From Uloborus plumipes (lineage: Eukaryota; Arthropoda; Arachnida; Araneae; Uloboridae): a stretch of 64,000 bases of DNA. The DNA lies in assembly GCA_038373865.1 (NCBI GenBank), contig JAXGGA010002989.1:1-64000 (forward strand), read 5' to 3'. The notes under the pieces are model-generated. The model saw only the letters and a program-made list of their open reading frames with translations. It was not told where the DNA came from and made no database searches. Below are positions 49,201 through 59,447 of this stretch, one piece after another; positions within the stretch are counted from its first letter, which is position 1, and each line of letters opens with the position of its first letter. The translations under genes were made by a program, and so were the position numbers.

Positions 49201-52200
49201 AGTTTACATAAGCTACTCGCATTTTCGACAATTTCATCAATTATTACTACTTTTGTTTCTCTCTCTCTCTCTTTTTATTTTAAGTATCAATCTCACTCTT
49301 TGTAAACTACACTGCATTTCTCTGAACTTTTCTAATAGTCATCTACCCATTTATTTCTTTTCCATTTACATGTGGTAAAGAAGCACTTCTATTTACTTGT
49401 TGGAGTTCACTGGAAGTGCCACCTTTACATTGCAACTAGTGCATCTCCCTGCATTCAAGTGCTTATGCATTTAGGATATTCTGAATCGAGGGATTTCATC
49501 GCAGAATGAAACATTCAGCAAAGTGCCATCTTGTTCTACATGTGCAGTGTTTAAATGAGATATTCCAATTAAATTTTGGAGTTCCGCAATCCGCTCTGAA
49601 TTCATAATGATAAAGCGGGGCGCTGAAGCTCGTGTAGTACCGCAGCTGTTTACATTTTGCATTTCCGAAATCCAGTGTGCCTTTTATCCGTGTGTCACAT
49701 GTCTGTCGCTTCAAGCATGCACGGCACAATCATAATTTCATAAGCCCGTGTTCATTTTCATGAGATTCATAAAGAATTCACAGAAATGGTTCTCCTGGAA
49801 TAATTTCTGAAGGGTTTCAGCAAATCGAGGAATTCCTGCGTTGTAAAACAGCCGTCAAATCAATGGCATTTTTAACTTGCTTTAGAAAATGAACAGCGGC
49901 AATACATTATTTAAATGTGGTAAAATAATAGAATACTAATTAGCTTTCGAGATAAATTGCTGGACTTATTTTATAGACAAAATGTCATTATTTAGAATAG
50001 CGTCAATTATGTTTGAAAACGCTTAGAAGGAAGCCGAATAGTATGGGCAACCGTTGAATAAATTTTGTCGCGGTACGATACTTGTTCATTATAAGTGAAC
50101 GTCTTGATAATCTATTGCCTTATAATATCATTCATCTAATGAATAAATTAAGATAATATAGTTCTACGAGCGAGGAATGTAATAAGATTTTTCAGGACTC
50201 AAAATAGTGTATATTAAAATTAAAACAATCTGTTTCCCTAATGATCCCAGTGTGTTTAGTGTTATTTTCTGTAATTATATTTTAACAGTCACATTAGCAT
50301 GCATTAGCTAATTCTTCACGGCCGTTTATTGGAGTGTTTAGTTTCAAAATGTATTTACGTTAATTTGCCATCCGAAACTTGTTTGATCTAGCAAAAGCAT
50401 AGAAGATTTTTAGCAGATGATCCAGCTATCTTACGATTCATCACTAGCGAGTCACATAAAAGGCACTTTAATCTCTCTTACCCCCCCCCCTCCCTTAAAT
50501 GCTATTTTTATAGCATTGTATCTACTGTTGGTTTTTAGCTTTAAAATTTCTAGAAATTAGGAAAGAAACCCAGCAATTTCAACATCTAAATTATCATTAA
50601 AGTAATATTTTTACTAAAGCATTATATTCAAAATTTACTTACTCAAGGAAAAAAGTGGTTTATTCTAATTGCGGACATTACTTTTGTTTCTTTATTTATC
50701 TCTCTAAGCTTAAAAGCTTTTAAATTGATAATTAGTGTCACTCAAAGTAGTTAATACATTCTATAGTTTTTAACCGTGTTTGTTTAGTTTTCTTTTAAGT
50801 TTGGTAACGTTTCTGAATCTATTAAATTTTATTCAATGTATTACTACTTTAAGTGCTTCAAATATGTGAAATACATTGCAGAAGTGTTTTTTGTAAAATA
50901 TGTAATAATTAAATTGAGATGAGAACTATTTTTAATTTTTGAACAAGATCATGTTTCCACTTTCCATCTATAGACTAGACTTGATTTGTTTGGTAGATCT
51001 AGAGAACTCAGTTTCTGTACTAATATTGATTTTACTGAACATTTTTTACTAAAATTTAATTTCACAAAAAAAAGGAATGAGTATAAGTACAAAACAATAT
51101 AAGACTCCTGCATTCTTTTCTATAAGAGTTAATCCCTCCTAAATCTACCTTTTCTTTTAATGAACTTTTTTTTCTTAATTATTTTACTCAATGCTCAGTA
51201 TGAGGCTCACTTGTATTTTTAGCGAAAAATCAGCTGGACCTACCTAATCATTAAAGTTGCCCGGTTATTTTATTCCTTTTTTTTTCTGCTACAGCAAGGA
51301 ACACCCTTTTTATATGTATTTTCGTTAAAGTAAAAAAGAAAAGAAAAAAACATAGTGAAATTAACCATTACTTAAATACTGATAACAATTATCACATTAA
51401 CTTCATTAAAACTTGAAAATGCTGATTTTTTTTTAACCTTATCCTGCTCGAGAAATATTAAACTAGTTTTAATGCTTCTTTTTAAATAAACTAACCGCTA
51501 AATGCAATTTTCTCAACTTCAGTTAAATAAATCCAGCTGAAAATAATTTTCTCATTACTTGTCTTTCCTGGAGTTTAAAGCCAACGAATGAGGCGACTGT
51601 TTCTCACCTAATCTTTTCTCTCAGCGCCCGAGTGCACACTATCTTTAATTAAACATTCTGCCAATCTACAGAGTGCGAAATTTGCATAGAAATGAGGCAA
51701 AATCATTTCCGAAACTTTTCAAAACTAATAACGTCTCTTAAAGTTGCCGAGAGTCTGTTAGTTGGAGGGCTATTGGAATCAATTTATGTGGATATTCCTT
51801 TGAAATTATTAGCAGAACTTCAGAGGAAAAAAATAAGTAAAGAAATAAATACTAAAGGAAGAAAAAAAAACATGTAAAACCGATACTTTTTTTGTAGCTT
51901 CGGTATTTGAAATTAATTTAGATAACGTAATAAAGATTTTGAAAAGAAGAACGTAATTAGTTTTATTATTATTTAAAATTTAAGGAAGTTTAATTTTATA
52001 CTTACTTTCTATCCATTTAAGTTATTACAAAATATGCATTAATATACTATACTTATTTAAGCCACTAAGCGATAGGGATTCTATATCAAAATAAAATTTC
52101 TGTATTTGAAATAACAGTGCATTGATAGCTTCAAAACAAGGAAAAGAAATCTCTTAACCCTATAAAATAGAGTAAGTAACCCTATGTAATAAGAGTCATA

Positions 52201-52392
52201 GTGCATTATATGACTTTTTTCTGGTAAAATAGCGCGCCTCATTCCATTTCGGGGGGAAAAATAAAAAGAAGAATTGAATTTTTGGATTCACACATTTTGT
52301 AATATTTATATTTGCATTCAAAGATTTCATCATCTCAAAGGGCATTAGGCTGTCTCGTAGGACTGTCCTGCTGTTATTCCTGAGATTAGATG
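46268..52392. other. No gene seen over about 6 kb
   Basis: AT-rich DNA containing an A/T-rich (AAATA)n array (47797-47912), short C-runs (about 46310 and 50481) and a (CT)n run (49259-49271). A GC-richer island at about 49480-49740 has overlapping short frames on the minus strand. I recognise no protein. Confidence 0.4.
47797..47912. repeat. (AAATA)n-type low-complexity array
   Basis: About 115 bp of interleaved AAATA and AAAT units with one inverted segment (AAATTTTATTTATT). Confidence 0.85.
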
Positions 52393-52550
52393 TCTTACTA
52401 TTGCTCCGAGTAATTAGCAATACTGTTTTAGATGATTTATTTAAATTGACAACCCAAAAATCGTTTACGGTTTTCCTACTTTAATTTGCTAAATTTGGTG
52501 TGCCCCGTGAGGAATTTTACGTTGTGGTAACATACACCCCACCGCTACCT
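52393..52550 (+). repeat. Dispersed repeat, copy 1
   Basis: About 155 bp match 57898-58050 in the same orientation. Landmarks are GAGTAATTAGCAAT, then TTTATTTAAATTGACAAC, ACTTTAATTTGCTAAATT and ACGTTGTGGTAACATACACC. It is probably a fragment of a transposable element, class unknown. It lies about 780 bp upstream of the intact Tc1-like element but is not part of it. Confidence 0.75.
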
Positions 52551-53328
52551 AACAATTAACAGTTTAATTATTAAAAAAATTTTTTGCTGAAAAAAATTAA
52601 CATTTGATTCTAAGTCTAAATTGGGTCTAAATGCAAGAAAATAAAAGGGAGAAGGTCAAAGAAGTCATTTACCCCCTCCTTAGATTACTCACTTTTAAGC
52701 CGTTACAGATCTGATGAGTGTTGCAGATCTGATGTTAATATGAGCTACATATCTGAGTTTATGCTTTAAGTCGTCATTAACATCTCTAAAAATGATATCA
52801 CTTCCTTGCATTTTTAACATAGAATTAAGATAATTATAATAAAATGTATATATTAGCTAAAACATCAAATTTCATTATAAAGAAGCATTTTTTGGGAATA
52901 AAAATGAGCATAAAGATTTTTAGATAAAATAAATTATGAGATTACCAAATCCAAGCTAATAAAACATTTGTTTTGTTTTGAAACAACACACAACTTTAAC
53001 TTTTTCAACGCACAACACCACAACACTGCTGCTTGCTTTTCTTTAATTAGCTGCAGAAAATTTAATTTCTTGATCAGAAATTCAAATTTAGCATGTTTGT
53101 TATTATCTACTTATTTAGCAAAGTTATGAGAAATTGAAGCACAAAAAAAAAAAAAAAAAAAAAAGGTAATAAATAAATAAATAAAAATATTAATTAATTA
53201 ACTTAATTTCTGCAGTGTCAATTTTTCTTATTTTACTTACTTCTATTGTCAGGTCATACACACTACAAATGAAGCAATTGTACTAAAACTCATTGCTTTT
53301 CATTTTTTAAGAACAAAAATATTCAATA

Positions 53329-54550
53329 TACACTGAAGTGACAAAAAGCATGGGATAGCAATATGCAAATTTTCAGATGGCAGTAGCATCGCATAGAACA
53401 GGTATAAATGCGCAGTGCTTTTACAGAGCTTTCATTTCTGTTCAAGTTATTCATGTGAAGAGGTTTTAACGTGATGATGACCGCACGACGTGAATTAACA
53501 GACTTTGAACGCGGAATGTTAGTTGGAGCTAGACGCATGGGTCATGCCATTTCGGAAATCGTTAGAGAATTCAACATTCCCAGATCCACTGTGTCAAGAG
53601 TGTGCCGAGAGTATGAAATTTCAGGCATAACATCCCACCATGGACAGCGCAGTGGTCGACCGCCTGCACTTAAAGATCGAGACCGGCGACGTCTGCAAAG
53701 AGTCGTAAATTCTAACAGACAAGCAACACTGCGTCAAATCACCGTAGAAATCAATGTGGGACGTACAATGGACGTGTCTGCTAGAACTGTGCGGAGAAAT
53801 TTGGATTTCTTGGGCTATTCCAGCAGAAGACCGACTCGAGTGCCTTTACTGACAGAACGACATCGCTTGCAGCGACTCTCGTGGGCACGTGAGCATATCG
53901 GTTGGTCCCTAGATGAATGGAAAACCGTGGCCTGGTCCGATGAGTCACGATTTCAGCTGGTAAGAGCCGATGGAAGGGTTCGAGTGTGGCGCAGACCCCA
54001 CGAAGCCATGGACCCAAACTGTCAGCAAGGCACTGTTCAAGCTGGTGGTGGCTCCGTAATGGTGTGGGCTGTTTTTTCATGGCATGGACTTGGTCCTCTA
54101 GTGCGACTGGACCGAACATTGACTGGAAATGCTTATGTGCAGCTACTTGGAGATCACTTGCAGCCATTCATGGACTTCATGTACCCAAACAACGATGGGA
54201 TTTTTATGGATGACAATGCGCCATGTCACCGGGCCACAACTGTTCGCAATTGGTTTGAAGAAAATTCTGGACAATTCCAACGAATGATTTGGCCACCTAG
54301 ATCGCCCGACATGAATCCCATTGAGCATTTATGGGACACCATCGAGAGGTCTGTTCGTGCCCAAAATCCTGCCCCATCAACGCTTTCACAATTATGGACG
54401 TCTATCGAGACAGCATGGCTCAATATTCCTGCAGAAGACTTCCAACGACTTGTTGAGTCCATGACACGTCGAGTTGTTGCACTTCGCCGGGCAAAAGGAG
54501 GGCCGACACGATATTAAGAGGTATCCCATGACTTTTGTCACTTCAGTGTA
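53329..54550 (+). mobile_element. Complete Tc1/mariner-type transposon (DD36E)
   Basis: The element proper is 53331-54548 (1,218 bp). Its ends are inverted: CACTGAAGTGACAAAA at the left and TTTTGTCACTTCAGTG at the right, with the match continuing to about 27 bp with two mismatches. A TA duplication sits at each side (53329-53330, 54549-54550). One uninterrupted transposase gene fills most of it. Intact ends, a TA duplication and an open gene suggest recent arrival and possible autonomy. No other copy of these ends occurs in the window. Confidence 0.95.
53474..54517 (+). CDS. Tc1-like transposase, 347 aa, DD36E
   Basis: This cut-and-paste transposase binds its element's inverted ends and inserts at TA in the nucleus. 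The first ATG of the frame (53474) is taken as the start. Residues 1-60 form a first helix-turn-helix (MGHAISEIVREFNIPRSTVS). A GRPP motif (61-64), where GRPR-like sequence is usual, precedes a second one ending near RTVRRNLDFLG (104-114). The RNase H-fold core shows the triad in WSDESRF (D156), MDDNAPCHRA (D247) and SPDMNPIEHLWD (E284). Thirty-six residues lie between the last two, so it is DD36E where classical Tc1 is DD34E. The GGGSVMVWAVFS block (191-202) is typical of the family. Length is normal and no stop or frameshift is seen. The 128-codon antisense frame is a shadow. Confidence 0.96.
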   Translation: MMTARRELTDFERGMLVGARRMGHAISEIVREFNIPRSTVSRVCREYEISGITSHHGQRSGRPPALKDRDRRRLQRVVNSNRQATLRQITVEINVGRTMDVSARTVRRNLDFLGYSSRRPTRVPLLTERHRLQRLSWAREHIGWSLDEWKTVAWSDESRFQLVRADGRVRVWRRPHEAMDPNCQQGTVQAGGGSVMVWAVFSWHGLGPLVRLDRTLTGNAYVQLLGDHLQPFMDFMYPNNDGIFMDDNAPCHRATTVRNWFEENSGQFQRMIWPPRSPDMNPIEHLWDTIERSVRAQNPAPSTLSQLWTSIETAWLNIPAEDFQRLVESMTRRVVALRRAKGGPTRY

Positions 54551-55403
54551 TATGGCTAAAACCTATGATTTTGGCTTTTTAATAATTCTGAAACGTGAGA
54601 GTTAGTTCCTTAACATATTTGCTGTTTTTCATTGTTACCGCTCTGACAAACCAGCAGTGTTTTTTTTTTTTTTTTCTTTTTTTTATTTCCGAGTCGATCG
54701 CGCTAAACCAAAATCAAACACATGTTTTTTTCACTTGAAATATAGGACTATACTTATCTATAAAATAACTTTTTAAATAATAAAAACTGCTCATTTTAGA
54801 GCGTGTTACCGATCTGATGACTTAAATGACACACATTTAATAAAATTACTTTAAAAAATCTTACCTACAGTTTTAGATGCAGAAATGAAAATTTTTAATT
54901 ACGATGCGATAAAACATCACACCAGGTACTCAGTATCACGTGGTATCAGTGCAGGAAATGATCTTGGGAGCCTAAATATAGATCGGAAGTTATTGTTACC
55001 GCTCTGATGACGAACTGAGTAACACGCGTATTTTGCATCGGCTAGAAAATCAGAAATCGATTAAAACAAAATGAAGTAAAATATTAACAAAGGGGTAAAA
55101 ATAGAATCGTTATTTGTGCAAGTGCGTTTTTTTTTTTTTTGGTAAGTTAGAAAGTGCGCGTGACCGGTTTGCATGCTAAGCTTTGCTGCTGGGGACACGT
55201 TACCGATCTGATTTTTGCAATATAAAAAAAAATATTTTCTGAAGATTTTTTTTTTTTTTTTGATGTTATTAGATGAAATAAAAGCAAAACCTTATCTTCT
55301 TTCTGGGGAAAATTATTTTTTTCACTAGTTATTGAAATACTAGTGAAAATTCACTTTGGGACTCAAATTGGCACTTTTCTAAACATTAGCTCATATATAT
55401 ATA
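54551..55403. other. No gene seen
   Basis: AT-rich flank with several T-runs. The phrase 'CCGATCTGATG' or 'CCGCTCTGATG' recurs (about 54650, 54809, 54999 and 55202; related 'CAGATCTGATG' at 52705-52735). This may be a faint dispersed motif. Confidence 0.4.
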
Positions 55404-55405
55404 TA

Positions 55406-57116
55406 GGGTGAGTTCTGGTAAGTGCGTACCCTTTTTTTCAAAGTTCATGTTCTCAAGGATGCTGCTCCGTTGAAAAATCTTGTACACTCACAATTTTTTT
55501 TTAGTTTTCTTTCCAGATCCTTTACTAAGATGTTCAAGCATATAATGTGTCAAATAAACCATAAGCATAGGTTTTGTGACCTAGTTTATGACACCTATTC
55601 TAAGGTACGCACTTTCCCTACCTAGTGGGGTAAGTGCGTCCACCTTAAATTATGTGAATATGAGCAGGAAAAAACTTCTGGCACACATTAAATATGTTAG
55701 GTAGTTGCCTTGGGATAATTCCTAACACTAGAGATCAGCACTTGATTGCATGGATGAAACGCAATCAGTGATATCCCACGTGTCTTACGAACAACTGTGA
55801 TTTGAAGTTTGAGAGAGTTGTGTCTGTGATTCTTCCTTTGTCCTTTTAATAAGACCAAGGGAGCAAATGTAAGTTGTTTTTTATTTAGTAATAATCACTT
55901 ATAATCTACATAGTTTATTTTGGTTTAATACATTAATCAGTCTGCGTTTAAGCCAGGGTTCGCACTTACCCCTTCTTAAATGTAAAATGAGATATGTGCG
56001 TCCAATAGCGTTGTTGTGAGTGCGTACCACTGTGATTTCCTTTAATTCTATTTGTATGGTAGATCGTTAGGTGACCTGAGTGAACAATTCGTTTTTTGTT
56101 TTTTGTTTTTTTTTTTCCTTTTATTTCTTTTTTTTTTTTTTTGAATAAATACGGTTTTAATATTTTTCTTATTAGAATCAGCAGAAGTAAAAAAAAAACA
56201 CAAAATAAAGAGCAAAAAAAAAAAAAAAAATAATAATAATAATAATTGATCATGCTATAATACTTGTACTTTTTTTTCTTGTACATTGAAATAGTTTTTT
56301 ACAAGGTGTTCTTAATTTTGTTAAATATGATTCATTCATTATTTCACCTTCGTTTTTTGAATCAGTTGGTTCCTCATTAAGTATTTCACTTAATTTCATT
56401 GCTTAATTTGTGATTCTGGTTTAAATTAAGTATAGCTTATGATCGCTATTTTCAACGAAAAATGTACGGACTGATACTTAAAAGTCAATATATTTCAGAG
56501 ATAATGAATAAAATTGAAATCTTACGCCGCATTCAATGTGAATACTTGATGGAAATGACGTCGGATTTATAATCGGTTTATAAAAGAGTTATGAGCAAAA
56601 TTAAAGGTGAATTACGAGAGTCGGATTTTCCACGTAATGGTACAAACTTGCCTCATCACAATGGTACGCACTTGCTCCGAATAATAGTACGCATATGCCT
56701 CATGATAGTGGTACGCACTTGCCCCATCAAAATGGTACGCACTTACCCCCACCTTACTTTAAAGAAAGGGAAAGTGCGTACCGTCATATAAACAAATTTT
56801 ACTTAGAGTATTTGATCAAAATACCCCATGTATGTTATTAGTAGCTATTATTAAAAAGAAACAACTTGCATTTCTTGACTTCAATTGCTTGGTATGACTA
56901 CAAGAGAAACTGAAACAAAACCTTCTCATTCTTTACTTTAGAGTTTTTTTAAAGACATTTAAGTTGTCTCTGATTGTGTTTCGTCTATTGAATCCATGCC
57001 TGAATTCTACCTATTGAAATTATCATTAGACAGTTATCTAACATAGTCGATGTGTTGCAGAAGCCATTTTAGAACAGTGTTCATGTAATTCCCAGTGGAC
57101 GCACTTACCAGAACTC

Positions 57117-57120
<4 letters not shown>
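55406..57120. mobile_element. 1.7 kb non-autonomous element with GGTACGCACTT motifs
   Basis: GGGTGAGTTCTGGTAAGTGCG at the left is mirrored by CGCACTTACCAGAACTCACCC at the right. TA flanks both sides (55404-55405, 57121-57122). Variants of GGTACGCACTT(A/G)CCCC or its complement occur at about 55423, 55601, 55627, 55962, 55993, 56021, 56640-56750 (five close copies) and 56775. Such internal copies of the terminal motif suggest multiple transposase-binding sites. The interior has T/A-rich runs and only low-complexity frames. The class is probably TA-targeting (pogo/Tigger or Tc1/mariner), by inference. The start of the end sequence (AGGGTGA) resembles that of the element at 21391. Confidence 0.82.

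Positions 57121-57194
<74 letters not shown>
57121..57194. repeat. (TA)n microsatellite
   Basis: About 74 bp of TA sit exactly between two mobile elements. Confidence 0.95.
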
Positions 57195-57197
<3 letters not shown>

Positions 57198-57546
57198 TGT
57201 AAAAACTGAATGTTGTTTTTACACAATAATACAGCTATTTTATAGTAATAAAATGTAAAAAATTTTACTGTTGCAGTACTAAACTGTAAACTAAATTTAA
57301 TGCTAATTTTACAGTTTAATATCGCGTATTTTACAGTGTTGAGCTGGAACCTCTGCTGCCAGTATTATACTGTTGTTTTTACAGTATAATACAGCTAAAT
57401 TTTACGGCAATAAAGTGTAAAATTTTTAACTTTCGGGTAAGAAACTGTAAAATTTGGTAGTTTTGCAGTTTATTACTGTGTATTTTAGTTTTAAATTGGA
57501 ACCTCGGCTGCCAGTATCATACTGTAAAAACAATTAATTTTTTGCA

Positions 57547-57550
<4 letters not shown>
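57195..57550 (-). mobile_element. CACTGTAAAAA-type element, copy D
   Basis: The left end CATTGTAAAAACTGAATG and the right end ATTTTTTGCAGTGTG are inverted. Internal units alternate as in copies A-C, and the landmark CTGGAACCTCTGCTGCCAG (about 57349) gives it the orientation of copy C. (TA)n tracts abut it on both sides. Confidence 0.78.

Positions 57551-57608
<58 letters not shown>
57551..57608. repeat. (TA)n microsatellite
   Basis: About 56 bp of TA between copy D and the 289-bp block. Confidence 0.95.
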
Positions 57609-57611
<3 letters not shown>

Positions 57612-57895
57612 CTCACCAGTTGAGAATTGATGCTCAGTCAAATAAAGGCATTTTATCAAGCAAACCATAGTTTGAAAGATCTGAGCAAGGGGTCTGAAAG
57701 AAAAGCAAGAAGTTACCCTATTGAACGTCTCCAATGGTGGCAGGCTTCTGGAAGGGCGGCCGCGATGAATGAGCCACGGCCCCCACATAGAGGCTGGCCT
57801 CTGGCTTAGGCCGCCGCAATTAACCTCCGCTAGACGTAGATTGGAGGGGGCGCGTCATTAATCAGTCAGAGAAAGATGCAGGTCCGAACCATGAA
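57607..57895 (+). repeat. 289-bp GC-rich block, copy 1
   Basis: It is repeated without net indels at 59159-59447 (constant offset of 1,552 bp). The second half is unusually GC-rich for this window (GCGGCCGCGATGAATGAGC, then GGAGGGGGCGCGTCATTAAT). Both copies keep an ATG-to-stop frame of 59 codons (57630-57809 here). Of the codon differences I counted, about four are silent and over a dozen change the residue. Purifying selection on a protein is therefore unlikely. The TTAATC/CATTAATCAG sequences resemble homeodomain sites. Confidence 0.85.
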
Positions 57896-57897
57896 CA

Positions 57898-58050
57898 GGA
57901 GCAATTAGCAATCATTTTTTAAATAGTTTATTTAAATTGAAAATACAAAAAATCGTTTTAAGTCTTCTTACTTTAATTGACTAAATTGTGTGTGTCCCTG
58001 TGAGGAACTCAACGTTGTGGCTACATACACCCCAACCCTACCTCACCACC
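57898..58050 (+). repeat. Dispersed repeat, copy 2
   Basis: Partner of 52393-52550. It shares GCAATTAGCAAT, TTTATTTAAATTGAAAA and ACGTTGTGGCTACATACACC. It lies between the first 289-bp block and the Tc1 remnant. Confidence 0.75.
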
Positions 58051-58150
58051 CTTACTACATTACTATAGATATATATCACCTCACCAGTTAAGGATAAGGA
58101 TTAATGCTTAGGGGACCACTTTCATCCAAGCAGTCTACGACCTAGACACA

Positions 58151-58610
58151 CGGAACCTACACATGGAGTCATAGTCTCGGGAGCGATTTCCTAAGACAGC
58201 AGAAGCTCTCTTGTAGTTATCCCAAACACAATGACTGCGAATTTGTCGACAGTCTGGTAATTCAACCTATAGTACAGCCCTTTACGAATAGCATTCAAGG
58301 GGGAATTTTCCAACAGGATAACGCTCGCCCTCACACCGCTGCTGTAACGCAATGTGCTCTACAGAGTATTGACATGTTACCATGACCTGCAAGATCACCA
58401 GATCTGTCTCCAATTGATCACGTATGGGATATCTTTGGACGGCAACTCCAGCATCAATCACAGTCAGCAATGACTGTCCTAGTATTGACACAACAAGTGC
58501 AACAAGCATGGCACTCCATACCACTAAGTGACATTCGGCGCCTGTACGACACAATGCATGCACGCTTGCAGGCTTGCCTTCAAAATTCTGGAGGTTACAC
58601 CGGCTATTAA
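58151..58610 (+). pseudogene. Tc1-like transposase, C-terminal half, broken
   Basis: An upstream frame (from about 58158) reads GVIVSGAIS then a stop, matching the GVMVWGAI segment before the second catalytic residue. After a frame change the sequence from 58296 reads QGGIFQQDNARPHTAAVTQC, a stop after SIDMLP, then ARSPDLSPIDHVWD and LYDTMHARLQACLQNSGGYTGY's natural end at 58608-58610. QDNARPHT and SPDLSPI.HVWD are Tc1-family DDE signatures. The catalytic glutamate of the usual PIEH is aspartate here. With several stops and a frameshift it is inactive. The TTAA at 58607-58610 is also the target of the next insertion. Confidence 0.85.
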
Positions 58611-58989
58611 TCCTTTGACGGTTATGGAAATGAGCTGTTCCCGTTTACTTATATCGCGCAGCATTAGGAGTAAACAGTAGTCGAAAGTGGCAGCTGTTTT
58701 CCCCCGCCGTTCTTCCGAAAATGTCACCTTTCTCTGGCGATGCCGTAGATAGCTCGCCTCGCGCGTTTTAAAAATTTCTTAAAGTATTTATAGAACAGTA
58801 CATCAGTGCAGAATAATAATGGCCAACGAAGTCAGCTCGTCAGCGCTCATTGGGGAAAAATTTCACTACGTGAGTAGTGCTCGTTACTAACCATTTCGGT
58901 CAAAATCTTGCTCCCGAACGGAACTCGTTTGCGCGCATTATGAAACACGATTCGATTGCGAGCTGAACTCGTTCATAACCATCAAAGGG
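58611..58989. mobile_element. TTAA-flanked MITE
   Basis: TTAA occurs at both borders (58607-58610 and 58990-58993). The ends are inverted: TCCTTTGACGGTTATGG at the left, CATAACCATCAAAGGG at the right, extending towards GAGCTG.../...CAGC-like sequence. A four-base TTAA duplication is the hallmark of piggyBac-type (also Kolobok or Sola3) transposition. It has no transposase. It inserted precisely across the stop codon of the Tc1 remnant, so it arrived later. Confidence 0.82.
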
Positions 58990-59158
58990 TTAAAGTAACA
59001 TAATTTTACATTTGCACAACATTTTCTTGAGCTTAAATTAGCCAGTGATCTTGTACATTTAATCAATTAAACACGTTATCTAGACAATTGCATTGCCCAA
59101 ATTTCATTACTCTACAGTAATTTTTCTTGGTGTTGGGATTTTTTTTCTGCCAGTGTAT

Positions 59159-59447
59159 ATCACCTCACCAGTTAAGTATTTATGCGCAGCCAACGAAAGG
59201 CATTTTATCGAGCAAACCATAGTTTGCAAGACGTGAACAAGGGGTCTGAAAGAAAATCAAGAAGTGACCTTATTGAACGCCTCCAATGGTGGCAGGCTTC
59301 GAAAATGGCGGCCGCGATGAATGAGCTACGGCCCCCACATAGAAGCTGGCCTCTGGCTTAGACCGCCGCAATTAACCTCCGCTAGACGTAGATTGGAGGG
59401 GGCGCGTCATTAATCAGTCAGGGAAAGGTGCAGGTCCAAACAATGAA
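59159..59447 (+). repeat. 289-bp GC-rich block, copy 2
   Basis: Partner of 57607-57895. The equivalent 59-codon frame here is 59182-59361. The two blocks bracket the dispersed repeat and the Tc1 remnant as direct repeats. This suggests a local duplication, possibly before the transposon insertions. Confidence 0.85.

Larger units (their letters stand above)
58074..59155 (+). mobile_element. Tc1-like element remnant, 5'-truncated, with nested MITE
   Basis: The right end reads, inward on the minus strand, CACTGGCAGAAAAAAAATCC, a Tc1-type terminal repeat, followed by TA (59156-59157). A decayed transposase C-terminus precedes it. The left end and N-terminal coding region are missing. A third, partial copy of the ATATCACCTCACCAGTT stretch sits at the left border (58074-58089). 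A 379-bp TTAA-flanked MITE (58611-58989) lies inside. Confidence 0.75.

Noticed and set aside
53781..54167. 128-codon minus-strand frame within the transposon
   Set aside because: It is the antisense shadow of the transposase coding sequence.
57630..57809. 59-codon frame in the duplicated block as a real gene
   Set aside because: The equivalent frame exists in the second copy, but most codon differences change the residue and only about four are silent. This argues against protein constraint.
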